From Hyphomicrobiales bacterium (GTDB taxonomy: Bacteria > Pseudomonadota > Alphaproteobacteria > Rhizobiales > Methyloligellaceae), in NCBI GenBank assembly GCA_021775525.1, contig JAJFHQ010000075.1, positions 62,001-126,000 of the forward strand: a stretch of DNA of 64,000 nucleotides, given 5' to 3'. Positions 32,839-41,223 of the stretch are shown in pieces. The translations under genes and the position numbers were made by a program. Every line of letters begins with the position of its first letter. The stretch's first letter is position 1. The notes beneath the pieces were generated by a model. That model saw nothing but the letters and a program-made list of their open reading frames with translations, was not told where the DNA came from and did not search any database.

Positions 32839-33632
32839 ACACGCCCGGTCGGAGATGGCGGCGGACGGCGCCATTCACGTATAAGGAAGGTGAGAATGAG
32901 GCTCAGGCACAGCAGTCCGATGGCAATCCCCACGAACAGCGAATAGTCAAAAATATATCGGCCCGTGTTGGGATCATACACCGTGCAGAACAGCTTGATC
33001 CTGTCGATGACGTTTTGAACAGACGACACGGGGGAGAAGCGGCCGAAGACGAGATCCTTTAACGGCTCGATGATAACCGGAGGCTCGAAAATGGCGCCGT
33101 AAACCTGCTGATAGAGCTTGCCGTCCTTGTCGACGATACTGACTTGAGCCAGATGGTCGTATCCGCCCGCGCGGCTGTAAAAGGCAAAGCCGACAGCGCT
33201 AGCCAGCGCGTCGAGATTTTGCTGGTCCGCGGAAAGGAAACGCCAGTTTGGGAGATCTATTCCGCGCTCACGCGCCAGGAGGCGCATACGTTCGGGCGTA
33301 TCAGCCCTGACATCGAACCCCACCGTGACTACGTTGAAGCTGTCTGGCCCAAGCGCTGACTGGGCTTCCTCTACGGCCGGGTAAAGCGACTCGATGAGCG
33401 TCGGGCAGACATCGGCGCAACTGGTATAGACAAGCGTCACCAGCAGTGGCTTTCCGCGGAACCCATTGATCGGTACGGACTCCCCCTCGGGGCTGGTCAG
33501 AACCACATCGGGAAGCGGCGTGCCAAGTGCCGCCTGTGACGTCTTGAGGGCCTGTTTTGCCTTGTCACTTTCCTGGGCCGGTGCAGCGATGAAGCTGACA
33601 ACCAGCATGACAAGGGCCAACATTGCTCTCAT
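32835..33632 (-). CDS. senC: SCO1/SenC-type copper chaperone
   Basis: 265 aa. Signal or anchor helix at the N-terminus (MRAMLALVMLVVSFIAAPAQ), thioredoxin-like domain with the copper motif CADVCP, and a C-terminal membrane helix (FVGIAIGLLCLSLILTFLI), which is less usual for SCO proteins. SCO proteins load the CuA site of subunit II, which fits the CuA-bearing subunit encoded two genes upstream. ATG at 33632 has GGGGAAGG before it; the upstream extension has no support. Confidence 0.88.
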   Translation of the reverse strand: MRAMLALVMLVVSFIAAPAQESDKAKQALKTSQAALGTPLPDVVLTSPEGESVPINGFRGKPLLVTLVYTSCADVCPTLIESLYPAVEEAQSALGPDSFNVVTVGFDVRADTPERMRLLARERGIDLPNWRFLSADQQNLDALASAVGFAFYSRAGGYDHLAQVSIVDKDGKLYQQVYGAIFEPPVIIEPLKDLVFGRFSPVSSVQNVIDRIKLFCTVYDPNTGRYIFDYSLFVGIAIGLLCLSLILTFLIREWRRPPPSPTGRV

Positions 33633-33652
33633 GTGAAATGCCTTCCCCGCCC

Positions 33653-35389
33653 CTAACCCAGTGGCCAGATTTCGGACAGGTACTTCCAGTTCACGAAATA
33701 GTAGAGCACAAACGAGACGAAGAAGACCGAAACCAGGATGTAGGTGCCGGGCAAATTCCATGTGCCCGCGCTGCCATATTCCTTGATCGCAGAGCTGACC
33801 TGGCGTTGAGGCATTGGCCCGAGCGCAGCGACGATATTCTTGCTGTCGACCTTCTTGCCGAACAACACGGTGCCAACCGTGATGAGGATATAGAGCGCAC
33901 CGCCGAGCGAGGCGACGACCGCGAAGACGCCATTGAGACCCATCATCAGGAACGCTGTTGCGGGATAGTCGAAGCTCACGGCGGCATCGGAGAAGGTGAT
34001 GTCCCAGTGACGGCGCGACACACCGAGCGTACCCGCCCCCATCATGAACAGCGAGATACCGGCGGCGCCCAGCCCGAACAGGTAGGGCTGTATTTTAGCC
34101 AGCTTCGGCCAGATTACTTCGCGCTGGAAGATCAGCGGCAGGACCAGGTAAGTCATTGCCATGAAAGCCAGCGTCGTCCCGCACACAACAGTCGCGTGGA
34201 AGTGGCCAGGCACGTAAATCGTATTGTGCAGCATCAGGTTGATCTGCTCGGTGCCAAGCACGACACCCGAGATGCCGCCGAGGAACCCGAACAGGGTCAG
34301 CGACAGGAACATGCCGGAAAATGCCGGGTTGCCCCATGGTGCCTTGCGCAGCCATTCAAACACGCCGTTCATATAACCGTTTCTGCGTTGTGCTGCTTCA
34401 ATCGCTCCAGGCAAGGTCATGCCGTGGATCATGCTGCCCAGAACCGCGAGATAAAGCGCGTAGGACGTATTGAAAATACGCCATTCCGCGCTCAATCCCG
34501 GCTCCACCAGCAAGTGATGCGCGCTGGCAAGTTGGAGGAACAGGATGTAGAGGAAAAAGGCCGTACGGCTGACCTTTTCGGACAACGGCTTGGCCCCGAC
34601 CGTGATGGCGGCAATCGCATACCAGATCGAGACCTGTGCAGCCATGTTGATCTGCTGCGAGGAATGTCCCATGCCCCACCAGATCACCTTGTACATCACA
34701 GAATCGATGTGGGAGATGTAGCCAACAGACCACAGGAATGTCGGGACCAGTATGATCGCGCCGCTGGCAAGAGTGAAAACAGCGATGATCGCCGCGACAA
34801 TAGCGCCGAAGGTCACCAGCGGAACGGACCCCTCATAGGTTTGCTCCTCCTTGGCGATCACCAGCGTCCCGAAGAACACAATAGTGCCCAACAGCGCACC
34901 GACAGCGAACAGGATCAGGCCCAGATAGAAATGCGGTTCCGCCTTCATTGGCACGTAGCTGGTGAACATGACGGAGCTATCGCCCTGAAGCACGGCCACA
35001 TTTGTCATTAGACCGCCAAAAAGCATCAGCCCAAAGGCAGCCCATGCCACCTTGGGCGCGGCAAGCCTGCAGTTCAGTAGCACCGAGGATGCAAAATAGA
35101 GCACCGCCATTTCAAAAAAGATGATCCATAGCAACAGCACATCAAGCCCGTGGGCCGTCAGGACAAGATAGAACCAGTCACTGGGGAGCAGATGCACGGC
35201 CGGCCAGCGCGTGAGCGCCACCATGAGCCCGAAAACTCCACCAACAAGCAGGAATACCACGGCCGCCACAGCATTGGCCTTGATGAGGCTTTGCGCAGCA
35301 AGGTCAACTTTCAGGCCGGTGGCCGGACATGTACGGAATTTCGCGGCGATACCGCCCATAATCCCGGTTTCAGCTGTCGCGATAGACAT
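33653..35389 (-). CDS. Heme-copper oxidase superfamily subunit I, putative sNOR-type nitric oxide reductase (NorS-like)
   Basis: 578 aa, about twelve to fourteen helices. All metal histidines are present: H80 (low-spin heme, TAHGLDVL), H242 (CuB, GMGHSSQQ), H291-H292 (CuB), H396 and H398 (YVPGHFHA; high-spin and low-spin hemes). In oxygen reductases the CuB helix reads HPEVY. Here it is H242-SSQQ, so glutamine 246 replaces the cross-linked tyrosine needed for O2 cleavage. That loss, plus a Dnr box and SenC/CuA neighbours in norSY-senC order, points to NO reduction. Calling it an O2 reductase is unlikely; eNOR-like or another NOR class remains possible. Confidence 0.75.
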   Translation of the reverse strand: MSIATAETGIMGGIAAKFRTCPATGLKVDLAAQSLIKANAVAAVVFLLVGGVFGLMVALTRWPAVHLLPSDWFYLVLTAHGLDVLLLWIIFFEMAVLYFASSVLLNCRLAAPKVAWAAFGLMLFGGLMTNVAVLQGDSSVMFTSYVPMKAEPHFYLGLILFAVGALLGTIVFFGTLVIAKEEQTYEGSVPLVTFGAIVAAIIAVFTLASGAIILVPTFLWSVGYISHIDSVMYKVIWWGMGHSSQQINMAAQVSIWYAIAAITVGAKPLSEKVSRTAFFLYILFLQLASAHHLLVEPGLSAEWRIFNTSYALYLAVLGSMIHGMTLPGAIEAAQRRNGYMNGVFEWLRKAPWGNPAFSGMFLSLTLFGFLGGISGVVLGTEQINLMLHNTIYVPGHFHATVVCGTTLAFMAMTYLVLPLIFQREVIWPKLAKIQPYLFGLGAAGISLFMMGAGTLGVSRRHWDITFSDAAVSFDYPATAFLMMGLNGVFAVVASLGGALYILITVGTVLFGKKVDSKNIVAALGPMPQRQVSSAIKEYGSAGTWNLPGTYILVSVFFVSFVLYYFVNWKYLSEIWPLG

Positions 35390-35407
35390 TATCTTGCCCT
35401 TTCCCCG

Positions 35408-35962
35408 TTACTGGCTTTTGCCAGGTTCGACGACATTTATGCGGCCCACCATCTGGTGGTGGCCCTGACCGCAAAATTCATTGCAGATCACACCAAATGT
35501 TCCGCTCTGGGTCGGTGTGAGTGTGACGACATGTTCAATCCCCGGATGGACCTGCAGGTTGATCCCGATCGGCTGGAGAGAAAACCCGTGCTGCCAGTCG
35601 AGCGACGACAGGTGCAGCCGGTAGGTCTGACCCTTCTCCAGCTCCAGCATCGGCCACCATTCCCAAAGGCGGGCGAGCATGTAGACATCACCACCCGCGG
35701 GCGGCTTTGCCACCGGATAGCCGGTATTTTCGTCCTCGCGCACGGTAAATTTTTTCGTGAACTCCTCGGTGCGCTGCTCAAAGACTTTCGGGCTGATGCG
35801 GTAGGCCTCGTTTGAGAAATTCTGATTCCCCTCGATATGCCAGTAGACCATCATGGAAAACATGATGATCCCCCAACAGAAGGCGATGGCGATCCAGATT
35901 AGTTCCCCGCGCTCAATTCGCTCGTTCCACCAGATTCGCTCTTCAGGAGAAGTTATTGCCAT
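35408..35962 (-). CDS. CuA-containing subunit II of the heme-copper reductase (NorY-like)
   Basis: 184 aa. One N-terminal membrane helix (about 22-42), then a cupredoxin domain with a complete CuA site: H in DWQHGF and the loop CNEFCGQGHHQM (C-x3-C-x3-H-x2-M). It takes electrons from a periplasmic cytochrome c or cupredoxin and passes them to subunit I. Only 18 nt precede the subunit I start. Short for a subunit II because it has only one helix. Confidence 0.88.
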   Translation of the reverse strand: MAITSPEERIWWNERIERGELIWIAIAFCWGIIMFSMMVYWHIEGNQNFSNEAYRISPKVFEQRTEEFTKKFTVREDENTGYPVAKPPAGGDVYMLARLWEWWPMLELEKGQTYRLHLSSLDWQHGFSLQPIGINLQVHPGIEHVVTLTPTQSGTFGVICNEFCGQGHHQMVGRINVVEPGKSQ

Positions 35963-35974
35963 TGGAGTATCTCC

Positions 35975-36148
35975 CTAGTTGGCGATAGGTATCTGGGTGA
36001 GCTCGATCACACCCCACAGGATGTAAAAGACCGTGGGGAATACGACCCCTAGGAAAAGCAGCAAAAACGGGTTGTCGAGCACCCTCTGCATGAACGGAAT
36101 TCTGACCGAAGTCGTTGTGCTGACCTCTGTATTTGAACTTTTTGCCAT
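35975..36148 (-). CDS. 57-residue single-helix membrane protein, first gene of NO reductase operon
   Basis: Starts MAKSSNTEVSTTTSVRIPFM, followed by a hydrophobic helix (about 30-50: FLLLFLGVVFPTVFYILW) and ends QIPIAN. AGGA lies upstream of the ATG at 36148, and the stop TAG is part of the next gene's ribosome site. Short single-helix subunits often accompany heme-copper oxidases (CcoQ- or subunit IV-like). Its place first in the operon suggests an accessory subunit. No named family recognised. Confidence 0.7.
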   Translation of the reverse strand: MAKSSNTEVSTTTSVRIPFMQRVLDNPFLLLFLGVVFPTVFYILWGVIELTQIPIAN

Positions 36149-36214
36149 GACGTTCCTGCCCCTTTTGGAAGTGTGGCTGTCGGGGCAATTTATCGGCGTG
36201 CAGAACTGGACGCC

Positions 36215-36228
36215 TTGATCGAGGTCAA
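36215..36228 (-). promoter_or_regulatory. Dnr/NnrR box upstream of the NO reductase operon
   Basis: TTGATCGAGGTCAA (TTGAT-N4-GTCAA), centred 73 nt before the ATG of the 57-aa protein. Its N4 and right half are the same as at the nirE box. Confidence 0.85.
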
Positions 36229-36281
36229 GGCCCGGTCATGGCCGGACGGAATTTATTTCAAGGAGGGATGGCGGTGGGAAA

Positions 36282-36357
36282 TGGTGCCGCTAGGGTGACT
36301 CGAACACCCGACCCCATCATTACGAATGATGTGCTCTACCAACTGAGCTATAGCGGC
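36282..36357 (-). tRNA. tRNA-Thr (anticodon CGT)
   Basis: Full cloverleaf on the minus strand: acceptor GCCGCTA pairing TAGCGGC, D-arm with AGCTCAGTTGGTAGAGC, anticodon stem CATCA/TGATG with loop TTCGTAA (anticodon CGT), T-arm GGGTG-TTCGAGT-CACCC, discriminator A and encoded CCA. 76 nt with CCA. Confidence 0.95.
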
Positions 36358-36458
36358 ACACGTTCACAAGAACAAAACTGGCATAGCTCCAGTGGCAACC
36401 GAAAGCAAGATACACGTCGGACGTTGCTGTGCTTGTAAAAAATTGAATGGTGAAAGGT

Positions 36459-38009
36459 TCAACCGGCCGGCGCGGGGAATTTCCTCTCGGCCTGCCGTTC
36501 CTCCTCAACCGTATCCGCCTCCGGGCCCGGATCATCGGGAGCGCGGGGGGGGATAAAGATTTCCGGGTCCGCATCATCTGCCTCGATGATTTCATCTGGT
36601 TGCGGGGCCGGGGTTTCAGGCGCGGGGGGCACTTCAACGCTTGCCGCAGCAGTCTCGATTACAGGGGCCGGGTCAGGAACAGGTTGCGGATCCGCATCCT
36701 CGATCACAAGCGGATCATGATTGCCCAGGAGCTCGACCGGAGCCTTCCACTCAAACGCATCAAGCGCACCGGTTATCGGAGAGATCGGCGCCCACCGGTC
36801 AGAAATATATCCATCCGCGGTCCATGCCGGATCGCGCGGCGCATGAACGGCGCGCGCGAGCCATTCGCGCACCCGCCCCTGATCGCCGGTCTCACCCCCC
36901 TCGATACGCGCCATCAACGCGCAAATCCGCGAGGTAGCAACATTACCGATATAGGGTTTGAGCACCGCGCGAGCCTCGTCCCAGGCCCGCGCCTCGACCG
37001 CCGCACTGGCGACGGCGATGGCGCCTTCCAGATGATCAGGAACCCACTGGGCCAGGAAATTCACGCGCTTCAGGCGCTCGCGCGGGCTCTCCCCCGGGCG
37101 CGCATGCGCATAGGCCAGGGCGAGGTCGGGATGGGGGTTGATTTCCCATGTCTTGGCGATGATCCGGGCAGCGCGGGTTGCATCCCCCTGGGAGGCCATC
37201 ACCCGGCCGGCAATTTCAGCCGCCGGCACAAGATCTGGGGCGAGCTTGTGAGCTTCGAGCGCGAGCTGCCTGGCCGTGTTCATGTCGCGCTCTTCCGCAT
37301 CCATCGCCTGTGCCGTCAGCAGCACCGCGCGGCGGCGCGCTGCGACAGGTTTTTCAATCTGCTTCTGCCGCTGCGCCACATCGAGCGTCCTCAGTGCACC
37401 TGTCCAATCGCCCGCCTTGCATTGCAGCTCGAACAGCGCATTGACACTCCATGCGAGATCGGGATTGCGCTCCATGGCACGCTCGGCGAATTGCCGCGCC
37501 GCCTCGCTTTCATTCTCGCGCCGGGCTTCGAGGAAAAGCCCGCGCAAACCAAGCATCTCCGTCTCGGGCGCCTCGGCCATGGTTTCGAAAATTTTTCGCG
37601 CCGCCGCCCTGTCGCCATGCAACTGAGCCGATTGCGAGCGCAGCAACCCGGTGAGAGGCTCCGCGGGCAGCAACTTCCGGGCCTGACCGGCAAATTTGCG
37701 GGCTTCTTCCTTGTCGCCTGCCCCGACCGCGATGAGACCGCGCGACAAGGCATCAAGACCTCGCTGTTCGCGCTTCTTTTTCATCAGTTCAGACAGGACG
37801 GCAGGGCGGGACAGGAGATAGCGCAATGCTGACCAGAGCGCCAAAATCACCAGCATCATCGCGCCGAGCATCAACCCGGCGATAAAAACCGAGGTCTCGA
37901 GTTCGTAGCCGAGCCACTCGACGCTCAGCGTCCCGGGTTTGTCGGCAACCCATGCAAGCCCGACCGCCGCCGCGCCGACCACCAGAACGAAAAGGATAAG
38001 CCTCAGCAT
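36459..38009 (-). CDS. hemY: HemY-type TPR membrane protein
   Basis: 516 aa. Two N-terminal helices with VADKPGTLSVEWLGYELETS between them, the HemY_N signature, followed by TPR-like helices and an acidic proline-rich tail (residues 440-510). This HemY is the protoheme-operon protein of proteobacteria, not protoporphyrinogen oxidase; its role in tetrapyrrole metabolism is unclear. ATG at 38009 with GTAGG, 7 nt after the mitofilin stop. Last gene of hemC-hemD-mitofilin-hemY. Confidence 0.88.
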   Translation of the reverse strand: MLRLILFVLVVGAAAVGLAWVADKPGTLSVEWLGYELETSVFIAGLMLGAMMLVILALWSALRYLLSRPAVLSELMKKKREQRGLDALSRGLIAVGAGDKEEARKFAGQARKLLPAEPLTGLLRSQSAQLHGDRAAARKIFETMAEAPETEMLGLRGLFLEARRENESEAARQFAERAMERNPDLAWSVNALFELQCKAGDWTGALRTLDVAQRQKQIEKPVAARRRAVLLTAQAMDAEERDMNTARQLALEAHKLAPDLVPAAEIAGRVMASQGDATRAARIIAKTWEINPHPDLALAYAHARPGESPRERLKRVNFLAQWVPDHLEGAIAVASAAVEARAWDEARAVLKPYIGNVATSRICALMARIEGGETGDQGRVREWLARAVHAPRDPAWTADGYISDRWAPISPITGALDAFEWKAPVELLGNHDPLVIEDADPQPVPDPAPVIETAAASVEVPPAPETPAPQPDEIIEADDADPEIFIPPRAPDDPGPEADTVEEERQAERKFPAPAG

Positions 38010-38016
38010 GCAATGC

Positions 38017-39426
38017 CTACCTTTGCGCTTTCGCGTCGGGCTTGAGGCTTTCAAGCAGGCTTGTTTCAAGAGCTTTCAGCGCACTCCGGCTCGCACTGTG
38101 AGCCATCGCCCTGTCCAGCCAGGGCTGCAAGCTCTTCAAGACCGGGCCGTCCAGGCCCTTCGCCTCGCGCAAAATCTCCGCAAGTCCGCCTGATTTCATA
38201 TGGGCCTCCATGCGCGCCAGCACCGAACCGGAACTTTCACCCTCGGCCGGGCCAATACGGCGCACCCGCACGACCGACTGGGCATTCGAGACCAGCCGAT
38301 CAAAAAACGTGTCGTCATCCGGTTTGGCCGCCGCGATGCGTGCTTCACGTAATATGGGAGGCAGGGCTCGCAACAGGGCACGCTCGGTTTCGACACCGCT
38401 ATCGGCGGTCTTTTTGAGTTTGCCAAGATCAAGACCCTCGGGCGCAAGCTTGGCCAGCGCCTCAAGCTGCGATGTATAAGCCTCACCGCTTACCACGGTG
38501 CGTCGAAGGCTTTCAAACGCGAGCGCCATGGCTGCGCCTTCGCTGCCTGCCCCCTGCACGACGGGCACTTGCACTGATGCTGTTGCAGGTCGGGCGGCAA
38601 GGGATGAAATTTTTTCCTCCAGGCCATCGAGCCGCGCCGTAAGTGCCTTTTCGGCCCCTTCATTGCGAGGGGATTGAGGTGTTCCAAGCGCCGCTACTGA
38701 ATTTTTCAGCTCGGACAATTCTTCCTTGAGCGCGCCTGAGCGCTTCTCAAGGTCCGAGGATACGCCGTCTATCTTCGCCGTGAGAGCAGCCGATACCTCC
38801 ACTCCGGATGCACCGTCTTCACCTGCGGCAGAGCCTAGGGTTTTCAGAGTATCTTCGAGTTTGTCCAAACGATCCGAGATTGCCCGAGGAACGGCGGGCA
38901 CCACGACCGGCTTATTCTCAAGACCTGCAAGACGCTTTTCCAGCGAGCCGAGCTTGTCCGGGCTGGCCGCGCCCTCGAGTGCCTTCGACAGATCGGCCAG
39001 TTTTTTATCGAACGCGTTCAACCGCTGCTCAATCCCGCTGATCTGTTCAGGCGCTTCACTTTTGCCCAGGAGACCGGACAGCGGGAGTTTTTCAAGTCCA
39101 ACACCGGCCCCGACGACACCGACAAGCCCGCCAATCAGCCCTGCTGCAAGATGGGTTACGAAACCTTTGACCTCGGATGGTTTGGTGCGCTGTGGAGGGC
39201 GCTTGGGCCGAGTTCCGGTTTTGTCAGGCGAATCCGTTGTCCCGGCATCTTCATCGCCAGACTCATTGCCGTCAGCGTCGCCGGCCTGAACCTCCCGGTC
39301 CGGATTGACCTCGATTTCGACCTCTTCCGCTTCAAGCTCGATCACCCTGGAAGGCCGCTTTGATGATCCGGTTGCATCGTCCCCGCCGGACGCTGCGCTC
39401 GGTTTATCTTTCTTGTCACTCGTCAT
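38017..39426 (-). CDS. Mitofilin/Mic60 family inner-membrane protein
   Basis: 469 aa. Acidic disordered N-terminus (1-80), one membrane helix (about 88-110, THLAAGLIGGLVGVVGAGVG), long coiled coil (130-280), and a C-terminal mitofilin-like domain. Alphaproteobacterial mitofilins shape intracytoplasmic membranes and are typically encoded between hemD and hemY, exactly as here. Confidence 0.88.
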   Translation of the reverse strand: MTSDKKDKPSAASGGDDATGSSKRPSRVIELEAEEVEIEVNPDREVQAGDADGNESGDEDAGTTDSPDKTGTRPKRPPQRTKPSEVKGFVTHLAAGLIGGLVGVVGAGVGLEKLPLSGLLGKSEAPEQISGIEQRLNAFDKKLADLSKALEGAASPDKLGSLEKRLAGLENKPVVVPAVPRAISDRLDKLEDTLKTLGSAAGEDGASGVEVSAALTAKIDGVSSDLEKRSGALKEELSELKNSVAALGTPQSPRNEGAEKALTARLDGLEEKISSLAARPATASVQVPVVQGAGSEGAAMALAFESLRRTVVSGEAYTSQLEALAKLAPEGLDLGKLKKTADSGVETERALLRALPPILREARIAAAKPDDDTFFDRLVSNAQSVVRVRRIGPAEGESSGSVLARMEAHMKSGGLAEILREAKGLDGPVLKSLQPWLDRAMAHSASRSALKALETSLLESLKPDAKAQR

Positions 39427-39466
39427 TACTATTGGTGGCCCTTATGCCTCAGCCGCCTGACTACAA

Positions 39467-40195
39467 TTACCAGTTTGCCGCTTCGTGGCCAATCAACGCA
39501 AGTAGATCATCTTCCGTGGGATTGGCTGGAATGAGGACACGCGCGTCCTGAAGCGTCTTGAGGGGTTCGGCAACATTGCGCGACAGACAGAAAAAAGTAA
39601 GTTTTTCCGCGAGCGCCTGCAAATCAGGTTCGGAGACCAGTGCCATGTAAGTTTGCGCCGTTGCCGGTGACATCAGGATGACGCCGTCGAGCGCGCCACT
39701 CCCGTGAGCCTTGTGCGCTGCCTCGGCAAAACTGTCAGCCATGTTGATCCGGTACAGGACCGGTTGCACCACATCAAAGCCTTCATTTTCCAGCGCGCTT
39801 TTAATATCAAACGCCATCCGCTCACCGGCCAGATGTATGAGAGTACCCGCACCGGGGCTGCATCCGGCCTGTACAAGCGGAAGCAATTCCTCAGCCGTTC
39901 CCGGCCCCTCGTGAATTTTTTTAAACCCAAGCGCATGCGCCAGTTTTGCCGTTGCCGAACCTACCGTGAAAAGCGGCATGACGAGCGTGGGCTCCAGCTG
40001 GCCGCTGGCTTCCAGAGCGCGCAGGGCGTTGCGGCTGGTAGCGATCAGCGCCTGCGCGCCAGTCAGGGGCAGGGCTGCAAAATCGAGGAATTCCACGTCT
40101 AGCAATGGCGCAACGCTCACCTCATGGCCGAGCAGTTTGAGTTTTTCAGCCTGCGCATCGGCGTCGGGCTGTGGACGGGTGACGAGCAGTCGCAT
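39467..40195 (-). CDS. hemD: Uroporphyrinogen-III synthase
   Basis: 242 aa. Cyclises hydroxymethylbilane to uroporphyrinogen III. N-terminal MRLLVTRPQPDADAQAEKL and the mid-protein ALIATSRNALRAL, LPLFTVGSATAKLA and VILMSPATAQTY blocks are family hallmarks despite generally low conservation. The ATG overlaps the hemC stop (TAATG). Its product is the substrate of NirE. Confidence 0.92.
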   Translation of the reverse strand: MRLLVTRPQPDADAQAEKLKLLGHEVSVAPLLDVEFLDFAALPLTGAQALIATSRNALRALEASGQLEPTLVMPLFTVGSATAKLAHALGFKKIHEGPGTAEELLPLVQAGCSPGAGTLIHLAGERMAFDIKSALENEGFDVVQPVLYRINMADSFAEAAHKAHGSGALDGVILMSPATAQTYMALVSEPDLQALAEKLTFFCLSRNVAEPLKTLQDARVLIPANPTEDDLLALIGHEAANW

Positions 40196-41124
40196 TAGTC
40201 AGGTGCCTTGAAGAAGTCATCACCGCCGCGGGAAAGCAATTCACGCGCGGCATCAAGACCCATCTCTTCACCATCGCTTGCCGGGCCGTTGCGTTCCGTG
40301 TCGTGGCTCACGGTTCCATCGGGGGTGAGGATTTGACCGCGAAAACGCAAGGTGTCGCCATCCAGTTCTGCCAGCCCGGCAATCGGCGTGCGGCACGACC
40401 CGTCAAGTTCGCGCAAGAATGCGCGCTCTGTTGCTACGCACAGCGCGGTCTCTTCATGGTGCAGCGCCTTGAGCAATTCACGCGTTGAGGCATCATCTGA
40501 ACGGATTTCGATGCAGATAGCCCCTTGCGCCACGGCAGGCAGCATTTCTTCCGGCTCGATAACGGCCGCGATATGCTCCTCCTTGCCCAGCCGCTTCAGC
40601 CCGGCGACCGCGAGAAGGGTCGCATCTGCGACGCCATCGGAGAGTTTGCGCAGCCGTGTCTGCACATTGCCGCGAAACTCCACCACTTTCAGGTCGGGGC
40701 GCCTGCGCCGCACCTGCGCCTGACGCCGCAGTGAGGACGTGCCCACGACGGCACCGTCGGGCAACTCCCCGAGACTGGAGGCTTTGCCGGACAAAAATGC
40801 ATCGCGCACATCTTCGCGTTTCAGGACGCAGGCGATCTCAAGACCATCGGGGAGAACCGTCGGCATGTCCTTCATGGAATGAACGGCCAGCGCGATCCCG
40901 CCCGTGGCCAGCGCCTCCTCGATTTCCAGAGTGAATAATCCCTTGCCGCCAAACTCGCTCAACGACTGGTCCTGGATTTTATCGCCGGAGGTTTTGAACG
41001 TGCAAACCTCTACATACTCCTCATCCATCCCATGGGCCGCGATCAACCGGTCGCGCACCTCGTTGGCCTGCCAGAGGGCCAACGGGGAACCTCTGGTGCC
41101 GATTTTCAGGGGATGAGATTGCAA
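40195..41124 (-). CDS. hemC: Hydroxymethylbilane synthase
   Basis: 309 aa. Polymerises porphobilinogen. Clear blocks: KIGTRGSPLALWQA at the start, VHSMKDMPTVLPDGL, GTSSLRRQAQ, and the dipyrromethane-binding cysteine in LDGSCRTPIAG. I take TTG at 41124 as start, since GGGAGA precedes it and the family begins there. The 26 residues before it in the open frame would overlap tsaD's leader. Confidence 0.93.
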   Translation of the reverse strand: MQSHPLKIGTRGSPLALWQANEVRDRLIAAHGMDEEYVEVCTFKTSGDKIQDQSLSEFGGKGLFTLEIEEALATGGIALAVHSMKDMPTVLPDGLEIACVLKREDVRDAFLSGKASSLGELPDGAVVGTSSLRRQAQVRRRRPDLKVVEFRGNVQTRLRKLSDGVADATLLAVAGLKRLGKEEHIAAVIEPEEMLPAVAQGAICIEIRSDDASTRELLKALHHEETALCVATERAFLRELDGSCRTPIAGLAELDGDTLRFRGQILTPDGTVSHDTERNGPASDGEEMGLDAARELLSRGGDDFFKAPD

Positions 41125-41223
41125 AGGGTTTTCTCCCGGTGCTAACTCACTTCGGAGTAATGTTAAAATACCGCGCCATGTATGCCCGGCATCGGCGTGC
41201 AACGCAATCAGGCAGCATGTCTA

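Noticed and set aside
33623-35011. 462-codon open frame on the plus strand
   Set aside because: It is antisense to the heme-copper subunit I gene, its composition (His, Asp, Arg, Gln-rich) is that of a mirrored GC-rich frame, and no domain is recognisable.
33653-35389. Ordinary cytochrome c oxidase operon
   Set aside because: The active-site tyrosine position is glutamine, no subunit III or heme O/A synthesis gene is present, and the operon is under a Dnr box.
36447-37832. 461-codon open frame on the plus strand
   Set aside because: Antisense to hemY; low-complexity and without homology features.
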